DNA of 64,000 nucleotides from Moringa oleifera (taxonomy: Eukaryota > Streptophyta > Magnoliopsida > Brassicales > Moringaceae): the NCBI GenBank assembly GCA_021397835.1, contig JAJFZO010000695.1, forward strand, positions 1,465,593-1,529,592, in the 5' to 3' direction. Under the pieces are notes generated by a model. The model saw only the letters and a list, made by a program, of their open reading frames with translations, was not told the origin of the DNA and searched no databases. The position numbers were made by a program, and so were the translations under genes. Below, piece after piece: positions 12,291 to 24,230 of this stretch; the first letter of the stretch is position 1; the number at the start of each line of letters is the position of its first letter.

Positions 12291-15200
12291 AATAATTATG
12301 AATTAATACAAGGACCACATCCTTTAGACAATAATCTTCTCATGTGTGGTTTGAATAAAATTCATTTTCAGAGTTTTTATTTCTAATTTTTAATTAAAAA
12401 ATTACAGATACATGCTGGGTTATAACCACAAATTACAATATTCAATTCAGATAAAATTTTTATATATCACATAAAATTTATATCTTTTTGATATATATTT
12501 ATCATCTTAAAAAATATGATTATGTTTTGGTGGATGTGAAAACACTGATTAAAAGTTGAATTTCTATAAAACAATTTATATTTAATGGAAATCATTTTAA
12601 CTTTTGGTAGAGTGACCATAAGATTGAAAAAAAAAAAGGAAAAAAAAAAGAAATAAGATCTTAGTTGAGGTTGTCTACTGGATAAGTTTTCTTGGCACTT
12701 ATTTTATCTTGAAGGTCTTTGAATGTATAGGATCTAATTTGATATGTCCAAACCCATGATCTGAACAGATCCGGTTCTTTATGCTTAGATTCATATGTAG
12801 GTGCATCAATATCTTATATAAGTTTTTTTTTCCAAAAATGAAAAATTCATCATAATAAAATATATATTAATGATGATGTATTATATAATAAAAAATTGTA
12901 AATATTTAAATTAAATTATCCAATTCCCACAATGTTATACATAGTAATATTTGAAAAGAAAAGGAGAAAATACAAATCAAGTTTATTGGAGAACTCTTTT
13001 TTTAACTCACATAACTTGATGAGGTGAAGCATAGGCATTGAAAATATGGTAAAATCATTTTCTGTGAAGCTTTTTAGGCTAAAAACCACATTGCATGGTT
13101 ATGGAATAAAGTGTTAATAATTATGTAATTAACATGCTTTGGGGTCCCCCAAGCATAATACATATAACTGTGAAGGGAGATCTTTGATGAGAATTGCAGA
13201 AAGATACTCCATTGATGACATGATGCTGCTATCTTACATCCCCACAGGATCCTACTCCACCTTTCTTTTTGACTCTAGCAAATAAATGTGGTGAACGAAG
13301 CAAAGAGAAAAAGAAAAGGAAAAGTCCAAAAGCATCTTCTTTCTTATATTCTCACCTTTTATCATTACCCATATCTAATGATGGATTCTTTATTATCCTT
13401 TGCTTAGATAATTTGCCCAACTTATGATGGAGGCCTCCTAAGAATATGCCAACCAGGCAATGGAAAGGCCTGTCTGATTCTGAAGCAGGCCCATTATCTC
13501 ACATTTTCAGCCCATTGAGAAAACCTTAAAACAACTCATGATTTAAGAATTCATTCATTTGGAGTGGGGGAAAAAAAAAGGAGAGGCAAATTGTCTATAT
13601 TGAAGCCAAAATCAATGCAAAGTTGAATGCAAGTAGCCAAAATCAATTATAGGACCACATGGCAATCAAGTTGTAGTTCAGGTCGCGGTCACTGAATGGA
13701 AAACAACAGTAATTGTGACTTTCAATCGGAGTGGCATCCATTGTCCTCACCTAATCTGACTCAATTCTGCAATCAAGTATACCAAACATCAGATTGCCAT
13801 TAAATTGTTTTGAAGAAATCAGTGTACCTGTGCAATACAATGGCTCAGGAGTAATAATAACACTACCGTCATTGATTCCAACCTATCTCCTATGATTTCA
13901 AGCGGAGTAAGAATGTGCAAATTGGAAAGAAGAAACAAAATGAGTCTTGGGCTCAAATGAACTACCCATTAATAAACCTGAAAGCATTTACTTCGTTAAT
14001 TTCCATTGCAAGCAGATCCAATAAATTGACACAGGTCATTCCTGATAAAGAATTAGCAGTGTCAATAATCCAACTGATTACATAACATTCCTGTAATGCC
14101 GATAACAGAACATGAATGAATCAGATTAGGAAGAAGAAACTGCTCTCTTCTTACAATAATGGCTAAGCAAACTCGCAGCATTACAAGGTGATAGCCATGT
14201 AACAAATATTGGAGCATGAGAAAAGTTGCATAATGCTTTCAGTAGTGACTTACCCTCCTTGTAGCTTCATAAAAAATTTACAGGTCCATTGTAATCTTCA
14301 TTAGCTAGCAGAAAAATGCTAGCCATCTCCCACAATGTTTGGACTTTGTAACACAAGTACAATTTGCTGCTACTCCAAGTGGATTCCGAAATTCAGGCAC
14401 AACCTCCGCTATCATACAAGACAAATTGCATGAATGATCAAGCTGGACCTAGCATTGTACTCCAAATATCAGCATCTTCTTCAATGCAGAAATTCTGCAA
14501 GCCAAATCATCTTCAAGCTTTTCTTAGTGCAAAAGCTGCTAATCCAACCAATACTAAAACCAAATTCAACAATTCAAGAGCATTATAGAGGCTACAAACT
14601 TGCTCCTCTCATTCCAAGTCAAATTCAAAGGAAAAGGAATGGTAGCCATTCACAAAGTTGCTGAAGATGAAGAAACCATATTACCAGTCCCCATCATGGA
14701 CTTCTTGGACCTATATCAATGAGAAAAAGGAAAATCTAGTTTGGATGGAATTTGTGGCTTCAAGAACCCATGCAAGCTTGGAGTGTAAACATACTTAAAC
14801 AAAGATTGCACCTCTAACCTACAAAAGTACTGCAGAATACAAACAAAACAACATTTCCAGAACCAATGAAACTGACACTAGAAGCACGGCTTCTCAAAGA
14901 TGTACGAACATGCTTTTATTCAAAATAAAAGACACCAAAAAATCAAACTTTAAGAACCCCTTATTTAACTAAAACTGAAGAAGGGGAAAAAAATCTGACA
15001 AATATTGTCTTTCTTAAACAACTTCAGTGAAAATAGGTAGAAACAGCTGGAGAAAGAGTGAAATCACCCCACATATACATGTTAGGGTTGAGTTTCCCAT
15101 CCAAGCTCCTTCCTGAGAAAAGAAAATGACGTGTATACATGCTTTGTGTGAAGCGTTCCATGTTTTGATAACATAAATTTTTCTTGAACAGATTCAAAAT

Positions 15201-16376
15201 TACCTGCAAAATTATTCTACCAACAATTCTTGGAATTAATAGATGCGTACACAAACATGGTAGATGCATAGCACTTCATGGAGAATTCACAGAGACAGAC
15301 TCAGGGTCGCTTCTCGGATGGTCAATTGACAATGTAAGAGTGTTTCTGTTTAGCTTCATATTAATTAAAAGAACAAACAGAAATAAAAAAGACAAGGGTA
15401 TCCACTAGGTATAGGGCTGTATTATGGAGAAGAATAACTAAACGATGAATGGAATCGAGAACAATAAGACATTGGCAGAAAAATTCCTTCTGCTTGTTCA
15501 GGAGAACCCAAGGCTTCCATGATATTTCATCCAAAATACTTCTTTTCTAATAATTATTGCATCCAATTATTAGCAGTGAAGTTATATGGAATTATACAAA
15601 ATACATTGTAACACCTCCAGAAACAAGAGCCACAGTTGTTTTTTTTCCCAAGGGCTTCAGCACGTACTCTTCACAAGAGAGGAATTAGCTTAAAGATGAG
15701 AGTGTTAAGCCCTTCGCAAGCCAGGAATTGGCAGAACAAATGTATGATGAGTGAGTGCAAATTATTATGCAATAAGCACATGTTCGAATAGACTAAACAC
15801 CTACAAAACCCAAACTCAAACAGACACATAAACCAGATTTATCATAGAAACATACATGAAGTGCACAGATTTCCAATAATCCAAGAAAAACCTTCAAGGG
15901 GTTTTGGAGGCAAACTTTAATCATATAATAGAAAATGAGGATTTGCAGAAAACTAAATAGCCAAGGCAAAACACCAACTACCATATTATCAATGCGAACA
16001 ATCGGCATTAAGACAGTTGGGCAATCTGATATGTTCAATTAAGGGAATGTTAAAGTGAACAGAAGCTCTTAGCTCAAGTAAGCCTCTGACCAAGTCCATC
16101 TATATATACAAAGAAATCAGTGAAATTAAAAAAAAAACATCCAGCTGATAAAGATAATGATTTTATATTTGATTAATTGATAGAACCATCACAGCTGACA
16201 TATAATCATGCCTATCACTCAAGCTGTGTTCAGAACCTAACTTCACTAACATAAATGTTTTTCCTTCCACTAAATAGTCTTAAGAATAGCAAAACTCTGA
16301 GGACTCTCCTCACACATCAACTGAAACCAAAGAAATTGAATTAACCTTCCTCCTCCTCTGCGGCTCCCCTCACCCC
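12291..16376. other. Intergenic region, no gene recognised
   Basis: The left part (to about 13,130) is AT-rich. The rest (13,130-16,376) is of more mixed composition, but carries only short open frames without similarity I can recognise. The far right end may hold the 3' UTR of the ribose-5-phosphate isomerase gene. Confidence 0.5.
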
Positions 16377-16377
<1 letters not shown>

Positions 16378-16418
<41 letters not shown>

Positions 16419-16425
16419 AAAAAAA
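16378..16425. repeat. C31/A17 homopolymer pair
   Basis: An uninterrupted run of 31 C (16378-16408) is followed directly by 17 A (16409-16425). On the minus strand this reads T17 then G31, about 130-180 nt past the isomerase stop codon, so it could lie in that gene's 3' UTR. Homopolymers of this length are unstable, and their true length is often miscalled by sequencing. Confidence 0.9.
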
Positions 16426-16557
16426 TACAATAGTCAAAACTCTTCCCCGGCGAAGTAGAAGTTAAATTCCTAAATATAAATTTGTTAGATGCCCATCTCA
16501 AATGTGAATCAAATAAGACTACCTCCAGCTTCTCTCCATCAGGATCCTCTTCGAGAA

Positions 16558-17376
16558 CTACTTGTTCTTGATTGTCACACCAAGCTCACCTGCAACAATG
16601 ACTGTGGTAGCCATATCCAGGAACATGCCATGCTCCACCACGCCAGGAAGCCTTAGAATAGCATCACTAGCAACCTTCAAGTTGCCAAAATCTTTCTTGA
16701 AATACAAGTCCACTATATAATTTCCGTTATCAGTAAGAAAAGGGTCCCCCTTCTCAGCTCCACCACAACCAGCAGTCCTCCTCAGCTTTGCAATGCAACC
16801 CGATTCTTCAAACAAGTCCTGCAACTTCTGTGCCGTGAATTTCCAACAAAAGGACACGATCTCCACGGGCATAGCGAGCCCACTACCACCCAAATACTTC
16901 ACCAATTTCGACTCATCAACAATGACAATGAATCTTTTGCAAGCTCCCTCTATCATTTTCTCTCTAAGCAAGGATCCACCCCGGCCTTTGACGAGGTTGA
17001 GGTAGGGATCGACCTCATCAGCACCATCGATAGCTAAATCAAGGGAGGGATGCGAGTCAAGATCCGACAAAGGGATCCCTACAGACAAAGCTTGCTCATG
17101 GGTTTTCTTAGAAGTGGGAATGCCAATAATATTTTTGAGCTTGCCTTGGCGCAATAGCTCGCCAATACGGTCAACAGCATGCTTGGCCGTGGAGCCGGTG
17201 CCGAGCCCGAGAACCATACCCGATTCCACGAACTCAACGGCCTTGTAGGCGGCAATCTTTTTGAGTTCGTCTTGGGTGAGGATCACGGGAGGCGACAGCG
17301 GGGGAGACAGGGAAGGCAAACCAGTCTCCATTGCCGGTTTTTCTGAGCCAATGAAATGGGGATAAGCAACAGCCAT
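16558..17376 (-). CDS. Ribose-5-phosphate isomerase (RPI, RpiA type), cytosolic-type
   Basis: Intronless gene of 272 residues. It interconverts ribose 5-phosphate and ribulose 5-phosphate in the pentose phosphate pathway, supplying ribose for nucleotide synthesis. RpiA hallmarks are present in order: GLGTGST phosphate loop (57-63), DGADE (117-121), KGRGG (130-134), REK (138-140) and VEHGMF (247-252). K130 and E139 keep the nine-residue spacing of the catalytic Lys and Glu of E. coli RpiA. The N-terminal extension (1-30, ending in a Ser/Pro stretch) is short and does not look like a chloroplast transit peptide, so a cytosolic isoform is likely. Arabidopsis has intronless cytosolic forms, of which RSW10 (At1g71100 from memory) affects root swelling and cellulose when mutated. 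The neighbouring genes support orthology to that gene. No damage is seen. Confidence 0.95.
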   Translation of the reverse strand: MAVAYPHFIGSEKPAMETGLPSLSPPLSPPVILTQDELKKIAAYKAVEFVESGMVLGLGTGSTAKHAVDRIGELLRQGKLKNIIGIPTSKKTHEQALSVGIPLSDLDSHPSLDLAIDGADEVDPYLNLVKGRGGSLLREKMIEGACKRFIVIVDESKLVKYLGGSGLAMPVEIVSFCWKFTAQKLQDLFEESGCIAKLRRTAGCGGAEKGDPFLTDNGNYIVDLYFKKDFGNLKVASDAILRLPGVVEHGMFLDMATTVIVAGELGVTIKNK

Positions 17377-17842
17377 TTTCCTTTTGTTGTGTGGACACGA
17401 ATAAGAATGAAATGGAAAAAAAGGAGATAAGTAACAAGAGAAACCAAGAACAAAACACCAGAAAAGGTTATCTAGGATGGAACAAGATGTTCCAAAATTG
17501 GACCATTAAGAGGAGAAGCAAACAAGGGCTAGTGGCGTGACAGAGAAATATGAAGAATTGAAAGAAGCGAGGAGAACCCAGGACTTGCTACGGATTTTAT
17601 AGGCTAAACAGACAAGGAAATAGAGATATGGAGAGAGAGAAGCGAAAGATGTCCTGGATATGGCACTCTGTGGTGGTGAGCTGAGGAGAGGCCGATGCGT
17701 GACAGAAAGATAGGGTTTGTAGAGGGATAGAGAGAGAGAGACAGAGACAGAGAGAGAGAGAGAGAGGGAGAGGCGGGGAATCGTTTTGTTCTCGGGAATG
17801 ATACTGGTGATTTTCTATCAAATCAGTTCCTAATATATAAAG
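17377..17842 (-). promoter_or_regulatory. Leader and core promoter of the isomerase gene: CT tract and TATA box
   Basis: On the minus strand a TATA-like TTTATATATTA lies at 17831-17841, and a CT-rich tract (GA on +) covers about 17726-17773. Together they suggest a start of transcription near 17,800 and a leader of roughly 430 nt. CT-rich leaders are common in plant genes. Whether the leader is spliced cannot be told. Confidence 0.5.
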
Positions 17843-18050
17843 CAAGGAAGGACGAAGAGCTAGAGAGAGGAAGAAAAGACAAGGTAAGTTCAATGGCAAA
17901 TACAAATAACAAAAACATGGAGCCGATGACGAACCTGGGCGTGTTTGGGGGGACGGTGAAAAAGAGATCCTCCGTGGAATAGAAATCATATCCGGCACCG
18001 GGTAGACTCCTATGCGTGTTTGACACTGATTGAGTCTTGTTAGTGGCCAT
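17823..18050 (-). other. Possible orphan coding fragment upstream of the isomerase gene
   Basis: An ATG-initiated minus-strand frame of 75 codons begins MATNKTQSVS and has a polar first half (with DFYSTEDLFFTVPPNTPR) before running into a hydrophobic, low-complexity tail over the isomerase TATA box. The first 40 or so residues look protein-like and their GC content exceeds the DNA to the right. A potential splice donor (CCCAG/GTTCGT) sits after the PNTPR segment. I recognise no family. It may be a first exon, an upstream gene relic or chance. Confidence 0.2.
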
Positions 18051-18055
18051 GCAAT

Positions 18056-19803
18056 TTACTTATTATTAATGTTGGTATTTATTTTTAATTAAATATTTTC
18101 ATTTTATTTTTCATAATTAAATTTTATTATAAAAATTGAACCCAAGAACAAGATAACAAAAATTGATATTAACTAAGAAATTAACTGAGAATATGCTGCC
18201 TCCATATGTGGGTGGAGGCAATTATATAAGTTACTGCATGGTTCCAGCATTTTGTGAGTTTTTAAATATAGTTATGGTGATTAAAATTATTATAGAAAAA
18301 ATCTAGCCATTGGACCTTTTTGAACCAAATTCAATGTTTTTAATTTGTATTTTGAGTATATATTATTTTTGCATTGAAACCTAATGATTTGTTTAAAAAA
18401 TTTAAAATTTAGGTAGTTAATTAAATCTAATCTTAAATTTTAGATTAGTTTATTTTTAATTTTTTTATTAAGAAAAGACTTAATTTTTCTTGCATATAGC
18501 TTACATCTTCTTGTCTTATTAGGTCAAAATCAAAGATAGCTTCTTTCTTTCTATTCTCTCTCATTCATCAAGCATATTTTTATCCAACTATAACTTTCTT
18601 GAACCCATATATTTTTACAATTTAGTATAAGATTTTTAGTATCCACATATCAAAATAATTTTTTTTTTGATTCAAAGTAGTTGACAAAAAATCTAAATTC
18701 ATCAAATTAAGATGTTTTATTTATTTTGGTTGTTTCAGTGTTTAATTGAAATCTCAAAAATTGATATATTTAGATATATTTTGTCTTCTTAATAATTAAT
18801 TTTGATTATAAATTTTAAATGCATCTATCAATTGTTTATTTTAAGTCTATTTTTAACCATTAATTTCTTATTGATATATCTTTCTACTTTATTTTTTTAG
18901 TTCATTTCTAAATCATTTTATAAGTATCGATGGTTGACATGCTTGAAATAAATGGTCGAAGTATTATTCATTGACTTTTCATCAATTGATTTTGTCGTTT
19001 TGGCAACCTTTGGTATGGTGGTTTAAAATAGTATCGTTTAATATTTAATGTTGTTAGCTTCATGCCTTTTTGTCTTAGGGGTGCCACGGTTTGTTAGGTA
19101 ATTGCTTGTGTCAGAGTGTTATGGGTGGTTTTTGAGGCCTAAGGTCATCATTTAAAAGTAGTCACTATTGTGAAGTTTTCATTCTCTTTATTTATCTCTC
19201 TAGCTTGCTGCCATTCCTTTGCATTCAAATCTTCAATTGCTTTTGATTGTGTCAGTGAATTTGACCATTCTTTCAAATTCTACTCGCTGATCTCATTTGT
19301 ATGCCTTTGTACCAATCAATTTCATGTTTCCTTTTCTCTTATTGGTGAGTTTTTCTTCTTTTAAAATGTTCTTCTTTTGTGCTAAGTAGTTTGATAGGGT
19401 AGTTCCTAAGGTTTCGGGTGGTCTAGATGGGGCTAGGTAAAAAACGATGGTGTATGAGGAGATTAAGATGGATCCTATAATTTATTTAAGCACATCTTCA
19501 AACATTAAGGAAGAAAGATTATAGTGGATTACATTTGAATACAATATTCCAAGGAGGTTGTATTAGTTGTGGTCTTGGCCAGAGGATAGGTCTGGGATAC
19601 CTTAAGGTGGGTATTTGTGTATTTTTGAGGATGCATTAAAGATAGGGTTAATGCTTCCTTTGCATAAGTTTCATTTATATTTTTGTGATGAGTTAAAGAT
19701 GTAACCGACCTAATTAGCCCCAAATAATTAGCAATATTTTATTGCTTTCTAGGTTGTGTACTGGGAGTTAGGGTGCCAAAGAGATAACATGCAGGTTTTG
19801 TTC

Positions 19804-19805
<2 letters not shown>
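18056..19805. other. AT-rich intergenic DNA
   Basis: No gene or RNA recognised. Composition is strongly AT-rich to about 19,000, then more mixed. Confidence 0.55.
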
Positions 19806-19866
<61 letters not shown>

Positions 19867-19870
19867 TATA
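19806..19870. repeat. Compound (TA)n(CA)n microsatellite
   Basis: An alternating TA tract runs into an alternating CA tract and ends in TATA. It is a typical compound dinucleotide microsatellite with no reading-frame context. Confidence 0.95.
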
Positions 19871-20699
19871 AAGATGAACCATGACTTCATAAGGAAGCAT
19901 CATTATTGGTATCTTAGTCCAAGTAAGCCTTCCATCTTTATGATCAAGAGTGAGGGGAAGATCTTGAGTTCTAATAAGGATTAAATGAAGAGTTACTTTT
20001 ACGCAAAGTGGGATAAGTTAAAGTCTTACTGAAATCAGATGGCATATGCTGGAGTCTTATGCCTCTACCAGAATTCCTCTCTTACCTAACTATTTTCTTT
20101 TGTTAGATAGGTTGAATTGAGCACTTAGGTTTAGGAATGTAAATGCTTACTTGTAGTCGGCGTGGTTATATAAGGTCTACACCTAGCTTCTTACACCTCC
20201 CCAAGCTGTTGAGCTCTCTGGGCCTTCCAAATAACGTAAAACTAGGACTCAAACTAGTCCTAAGGAGGCTATTGATCATTTTTAAACTCTTTTGCAAGGA
20301 GTCTCACCAAAAGAATGTTAAGAAAATGTAGGCTAGCACAAGGGTACCCCATTAGGATATTTACCACAGTAGTTCCAGTATCCTCTATTAGGAGTCCTAT
20401 CTTTATTGTGCATGTCTCCCTTTTAGGGAGTCCTAGTTTTAAGATAACCTCAATTTCTTTTTTTGGGAGGCCAATGCTTATCGACGAGTTATCTAGTTCG
20501 AGTAATACTTCGTGAATAACATATTTCTTTTTTGAGCCATCCATGTAACTCAGATATAGGGTTATGACTGATCATTTATAAAAATGCACATTTATCATGC
20601 AAATTTTGTCATTTACACCCTTAGTTCGCAAGACTTCTTTAGGTTTGAAGGGAGAGTTCCATCTTTGATGTATTGTATAAGTGGTTCTATCAATGACAT
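19871..20699. other. Unrecognised DNA flanking the gypsy relic
   Basis: May belong to the downstream (post-RNase H or LTR) part of the decayed Ty3/gypsy element, but I could identify no integrase motif or LTR here. A 91-codon minus frame at 20269-20544 is not recognisable. Confidence 0.35.
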
Positions 20700-23600
20700 G
20701 GCTTATTCAATTTAGACTATAAGCTTGGTTTTAGTCTCAAGTGTGTTGAAAAAAAGTTGTAATAAGATGTCTTTGAATATCTTTATTAGAGTGGATGGCT
20801 GTCTACATGTGTGTTCTCAGCTCTCGGAGCTCACTCTATTTTGTAATTATCGAAAAGATTAATAAGACCTTTAGCTCATTCCACATACTTTAATATGTTG
20901 TTACCTTGGGCTTCATATTCCCCTTTGACCTGCTTGATTATTAACTACGAATCATTGTGTACTCTTAATTACTAGACATTGATTTTTTAGCAGGCTTCAT
21001 CATTGTAAATAAAATTTTATATTTAGCTTCATTATTCATGTTAAGAAATTAGAGCTTAAGTGTGTACTTAATTGTAATGCCCTACGAACCTTTTAGAAGG
21101 ATTCTTACACCGTTGGTTTTTTTATTAGATGCATCGTACATCCACAACTTCTAGCTTCTCGAAGTAAGTTAGGGTAGTTGGACTATTGAACTGGTTTTAA
21201 GTAAAAAGTTTGGCACTACCTTGACTACACGCCTTAATCAAATTTCTAAGCCAAATTTGCTTAGCTCGATTGACCATTTAACTAGGCGGTCCAAAGTATT
21301 GAGGTAGTGAATGATTTGCTTTAATGGTAGGTTTGTTAGGATGATTATCTCGCATGCTTAGAAATAAGGGCGCACTTGCCAAGCTGCCACTAGGAGCACG
21401 AATGCTACTTTTTTCACCATGTTGTGTCTTACCTTTGAGCCCTAGAGCACTCGGCTAGTATAATAGATAATTTTTAAAGCAAACCTTCTATTCTGATTAA
21501 GACTAAGTTGATCATTTATTTTGGGATAATCAGATAAACAAATAATTCTTCAATCGAGATAGGCTTAGAAAGGAGGGGCAAAGTCATGGGCTATGCCTTT
21601 ACCTAATTAAATGCCTGTTGGCATTCCGTCGTCTAATCAAAACCCTTATTTTGCTTGAGTACTATAAAAGTGAGAGAACTTTTTTTTGACTTACCTTATA
21701 ATAAACCTGCCCAATGTTGTGAACTTGCCTATTAACCACTACACCTCTAACGTTCTTAGGTATAAGCATGTACTGATGTAATCTTCTTTGGATTAGATTT
21801 GATCCCACGAGCAATAACCAATGCCTTAGGAATTTTCCAGATGTTACTTTAAATGCACACTTGGCAAGATTCAACTTTATTTCATACTTCCTGAATACTT
21901 TGAAGGCCTCACGGACGTCAACTATATAAGCAGTCGTGGTTTTACTTTTCATAATCATGTTATCCACATAGACTTGCGTATTACACCTAATATATTTGGG
22001 GAAGATTTCATTAACTAGCCTTTGGTATGTGGCCCTTATATTTTTTTAAACTGAACAACATGGTTTTATAATAAAAAATACCTTGATTTTTGATAAAACT
22101 GGTTTTTTCTTTTTGGTCTGCCATGTTATTTACTTCTAGCCATAGAAAGCATCCATGAAACTCAATAGCTGATGTCCCTCAGTCTCGTTTACTATCTGGT
22201 CGATTATAGGTAATAAGTAAGAATGCTTTGGGCCAGCTTTATTGAAGTCCATGATATCAACACACATCAACTACTTTCCATTCGATTTTTTGGTAATAAC
22301 AACATTTATTACTTCCTTAATGAAGCCTATAATAAGTAATTTATTAACCTCTTCCTTGATTGCCGCCTTTTTTTCAACTGCAAAAACTCTTTTTTTTTGT
22401 GGAACAAGCTTTATAGAGAGATTGACAATAAAGGAGTGGGTGATGATACGTGAGTCAATACTTGGCATGTCGATAGCAAACCAAAAAAAAACATCAATAT
22501 GTTCAGCAAGGCAGTTAATCAGCCCTTCTCATTCAATAAACAGCAGCCCTATCTCAATTTGAACTTCTCGTCCAATAATGGTGGTAATGAGGTCAAACTT
22601 TTCTTCAAGCTTTCATTTCTGCAATTCTCCTTAAGATGCATATCTTTTAGTTGGCAAGACTTTGAAAGTCTACATAGGGTGTTTATTACTAGAAATATTA
22701 CCAACTTAATTGCTTGGTAGGGCTTTAAGCCTGGTGTTACTAAAAACTTGATGATGCCTTTGATGAGAACTAATTCACTAGAGAATCCACACAAGGGTGC
22801 CACTGCATTATAGAACATCACATCTATCAAGCTACCATTGTCTACTAAACCTCGTTTCACCACGTAACTATTAATGACATGGCAATGATTAAAGCCTTAT
22901 TGTTATGCTCAAAGAATCCTACCATATTCACCTTTGAGAAAAAGATAACCTAAAAATGGTCTACATCAATTGTATTCATAGTTTTATTTTTAGCTTTTCA
23001 CTTGCGAGACTTCAAAACTAGTTGGAATTCAGGCCCTCCAAAGATCACATCTCCTAGTAGCGGTCGGGGAGGCCTCCTAAGCGCTTGTGGGTCAAGTGCT
23101 TCAATTATTGGTTTTGTGAGAAAGGTACTAGAGGGGCCAACTAATTATTTTAAAATGGCCTTGGTGTCTCTAAAGGTGAGGTTTCGTAGTTCTTGGTTTA
23201 AACTCTAGCTTTTGTGTCTAGGGGTAGGCAAGGGGCTACAATCTCATATTTTACCCTATCTCGCACATAGCTCTGCAAATGCCTTGCTCTTATGAGGTTT
23301 TCATCTCATCCTCCAATTGATAGCAATTTTTAGTAGCATGGTTGTAGTCTCTATGGAAGCAACAAGATCTATTGGGGTACCTTCCATTTTCGGGTCGCAT
23401 GGGTCGAGGCAATTTTGGTAGCTTTCACTGGTATATATCCATTAAAATATTCTTTTTATTAGTATTCAGGTCAATGTAGGTTTTACTATCTTGCCCCTTG
23501 GATCTGGATCTATTGTTATGTGCCTTAAGTGTCTTATTATAGATCCATATACTCTTGTAATCCTTCATTCATATTTTAACTAGTAAGTCGTTTATTGTGT

Positions 23601-24230
23601 TTTATCATGGATTTTACCAACGAACTTAATAACCAAGAGGGTGACAAATTCTTGAAATAAAGCAATTGATCTAGGTTTGAGTGGATGATACTAATCAAGG
23701 GCATCATATATGAAGGAAAGAGAGAACAGTTTGCAGTGTGTTATATTCATAGTTCACAATAGCTACAAGGCATCTTTAAACCTTTAACATGTACCAAGGA
23801 TTAATGATGCCATCATAGCATTATATTTGGGTCTCTTGACTATTTTCGAGATGGGCTTGTCCATTATAACTTTGAAAACGATGGGTCAGTCTCTACCAGG
23901 ATTATCGAGCCTATGTAGTTTTCATGCATTATTTGATTATACTTATTATCTAACTGGTTAACTTTTTGCCATAGGCATTTGGCCTTAGTTTGGGGCATTA
24001 CTAGCATATTGTTATCTTAATGAGGGGGAATTGGCTTAGGTGATGGTGCAATAGGTGACGGGTTGGCATTCTTAAAAGGTAAGGAGGCCGACCTATGATG
24101 GGGTTTAACGGCTGAAGATTCGACTGGTTCTTTATGAAGAGTGGTTAGGTTACCCTTAATGCTAGAGTTGTTATTGTTTCTTGGTGATGATTTTTTATAA
24201 CTCCTCTGTCTACTTTTTGTGGTCCTCAAA
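20700..24230 (-). pseudogene. Decayed Ty3/gypsy retrotransposon polyprotein (gag-PR-RT-RNaseH)
   Basis: Reading leftwards on the minus strand, the domains come in canonical gypsy order, broken by stops and frameshifts. Gag core lies about 23,580-23,780 (LKPRSIALFQEF matches the usual PPRSI..F..L segment), followed by a CFHRDYNHAT zinc-knuckle-like segment (about 23,290-23,370). A protease-like piece is at about 22,860-22,780 (VDNGSLIDVMFYNA, cf. the D-G-G-S-S active site, here changed to DNGS). RT entry (KKAAIKEEVNKLL ... KKSNGK) is at 22,468-22,271, and RT palm (MDNMIMKSK, a decayed YVDD-type box, then KLNLAKCAFKVTSGKFL) at 21,967-21,800. RNase H (NNEAKY ... IIKQVKGEYEAQGN, then APRAENTHVD) is at about 21,060-20,760. 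No LTRs, primer-binding site or integrase could be defined. It is a non-autonomous fossil between the isomerase and PILS genes. Confidence 0.85.

Noticed and set aside
17597..17998. 133-codon minus frame upstream of the isomerase
   Set aside because: Low-complexity Leu/Ser/Cys translation of the CT-rich leader and TATA region; not protein-like.
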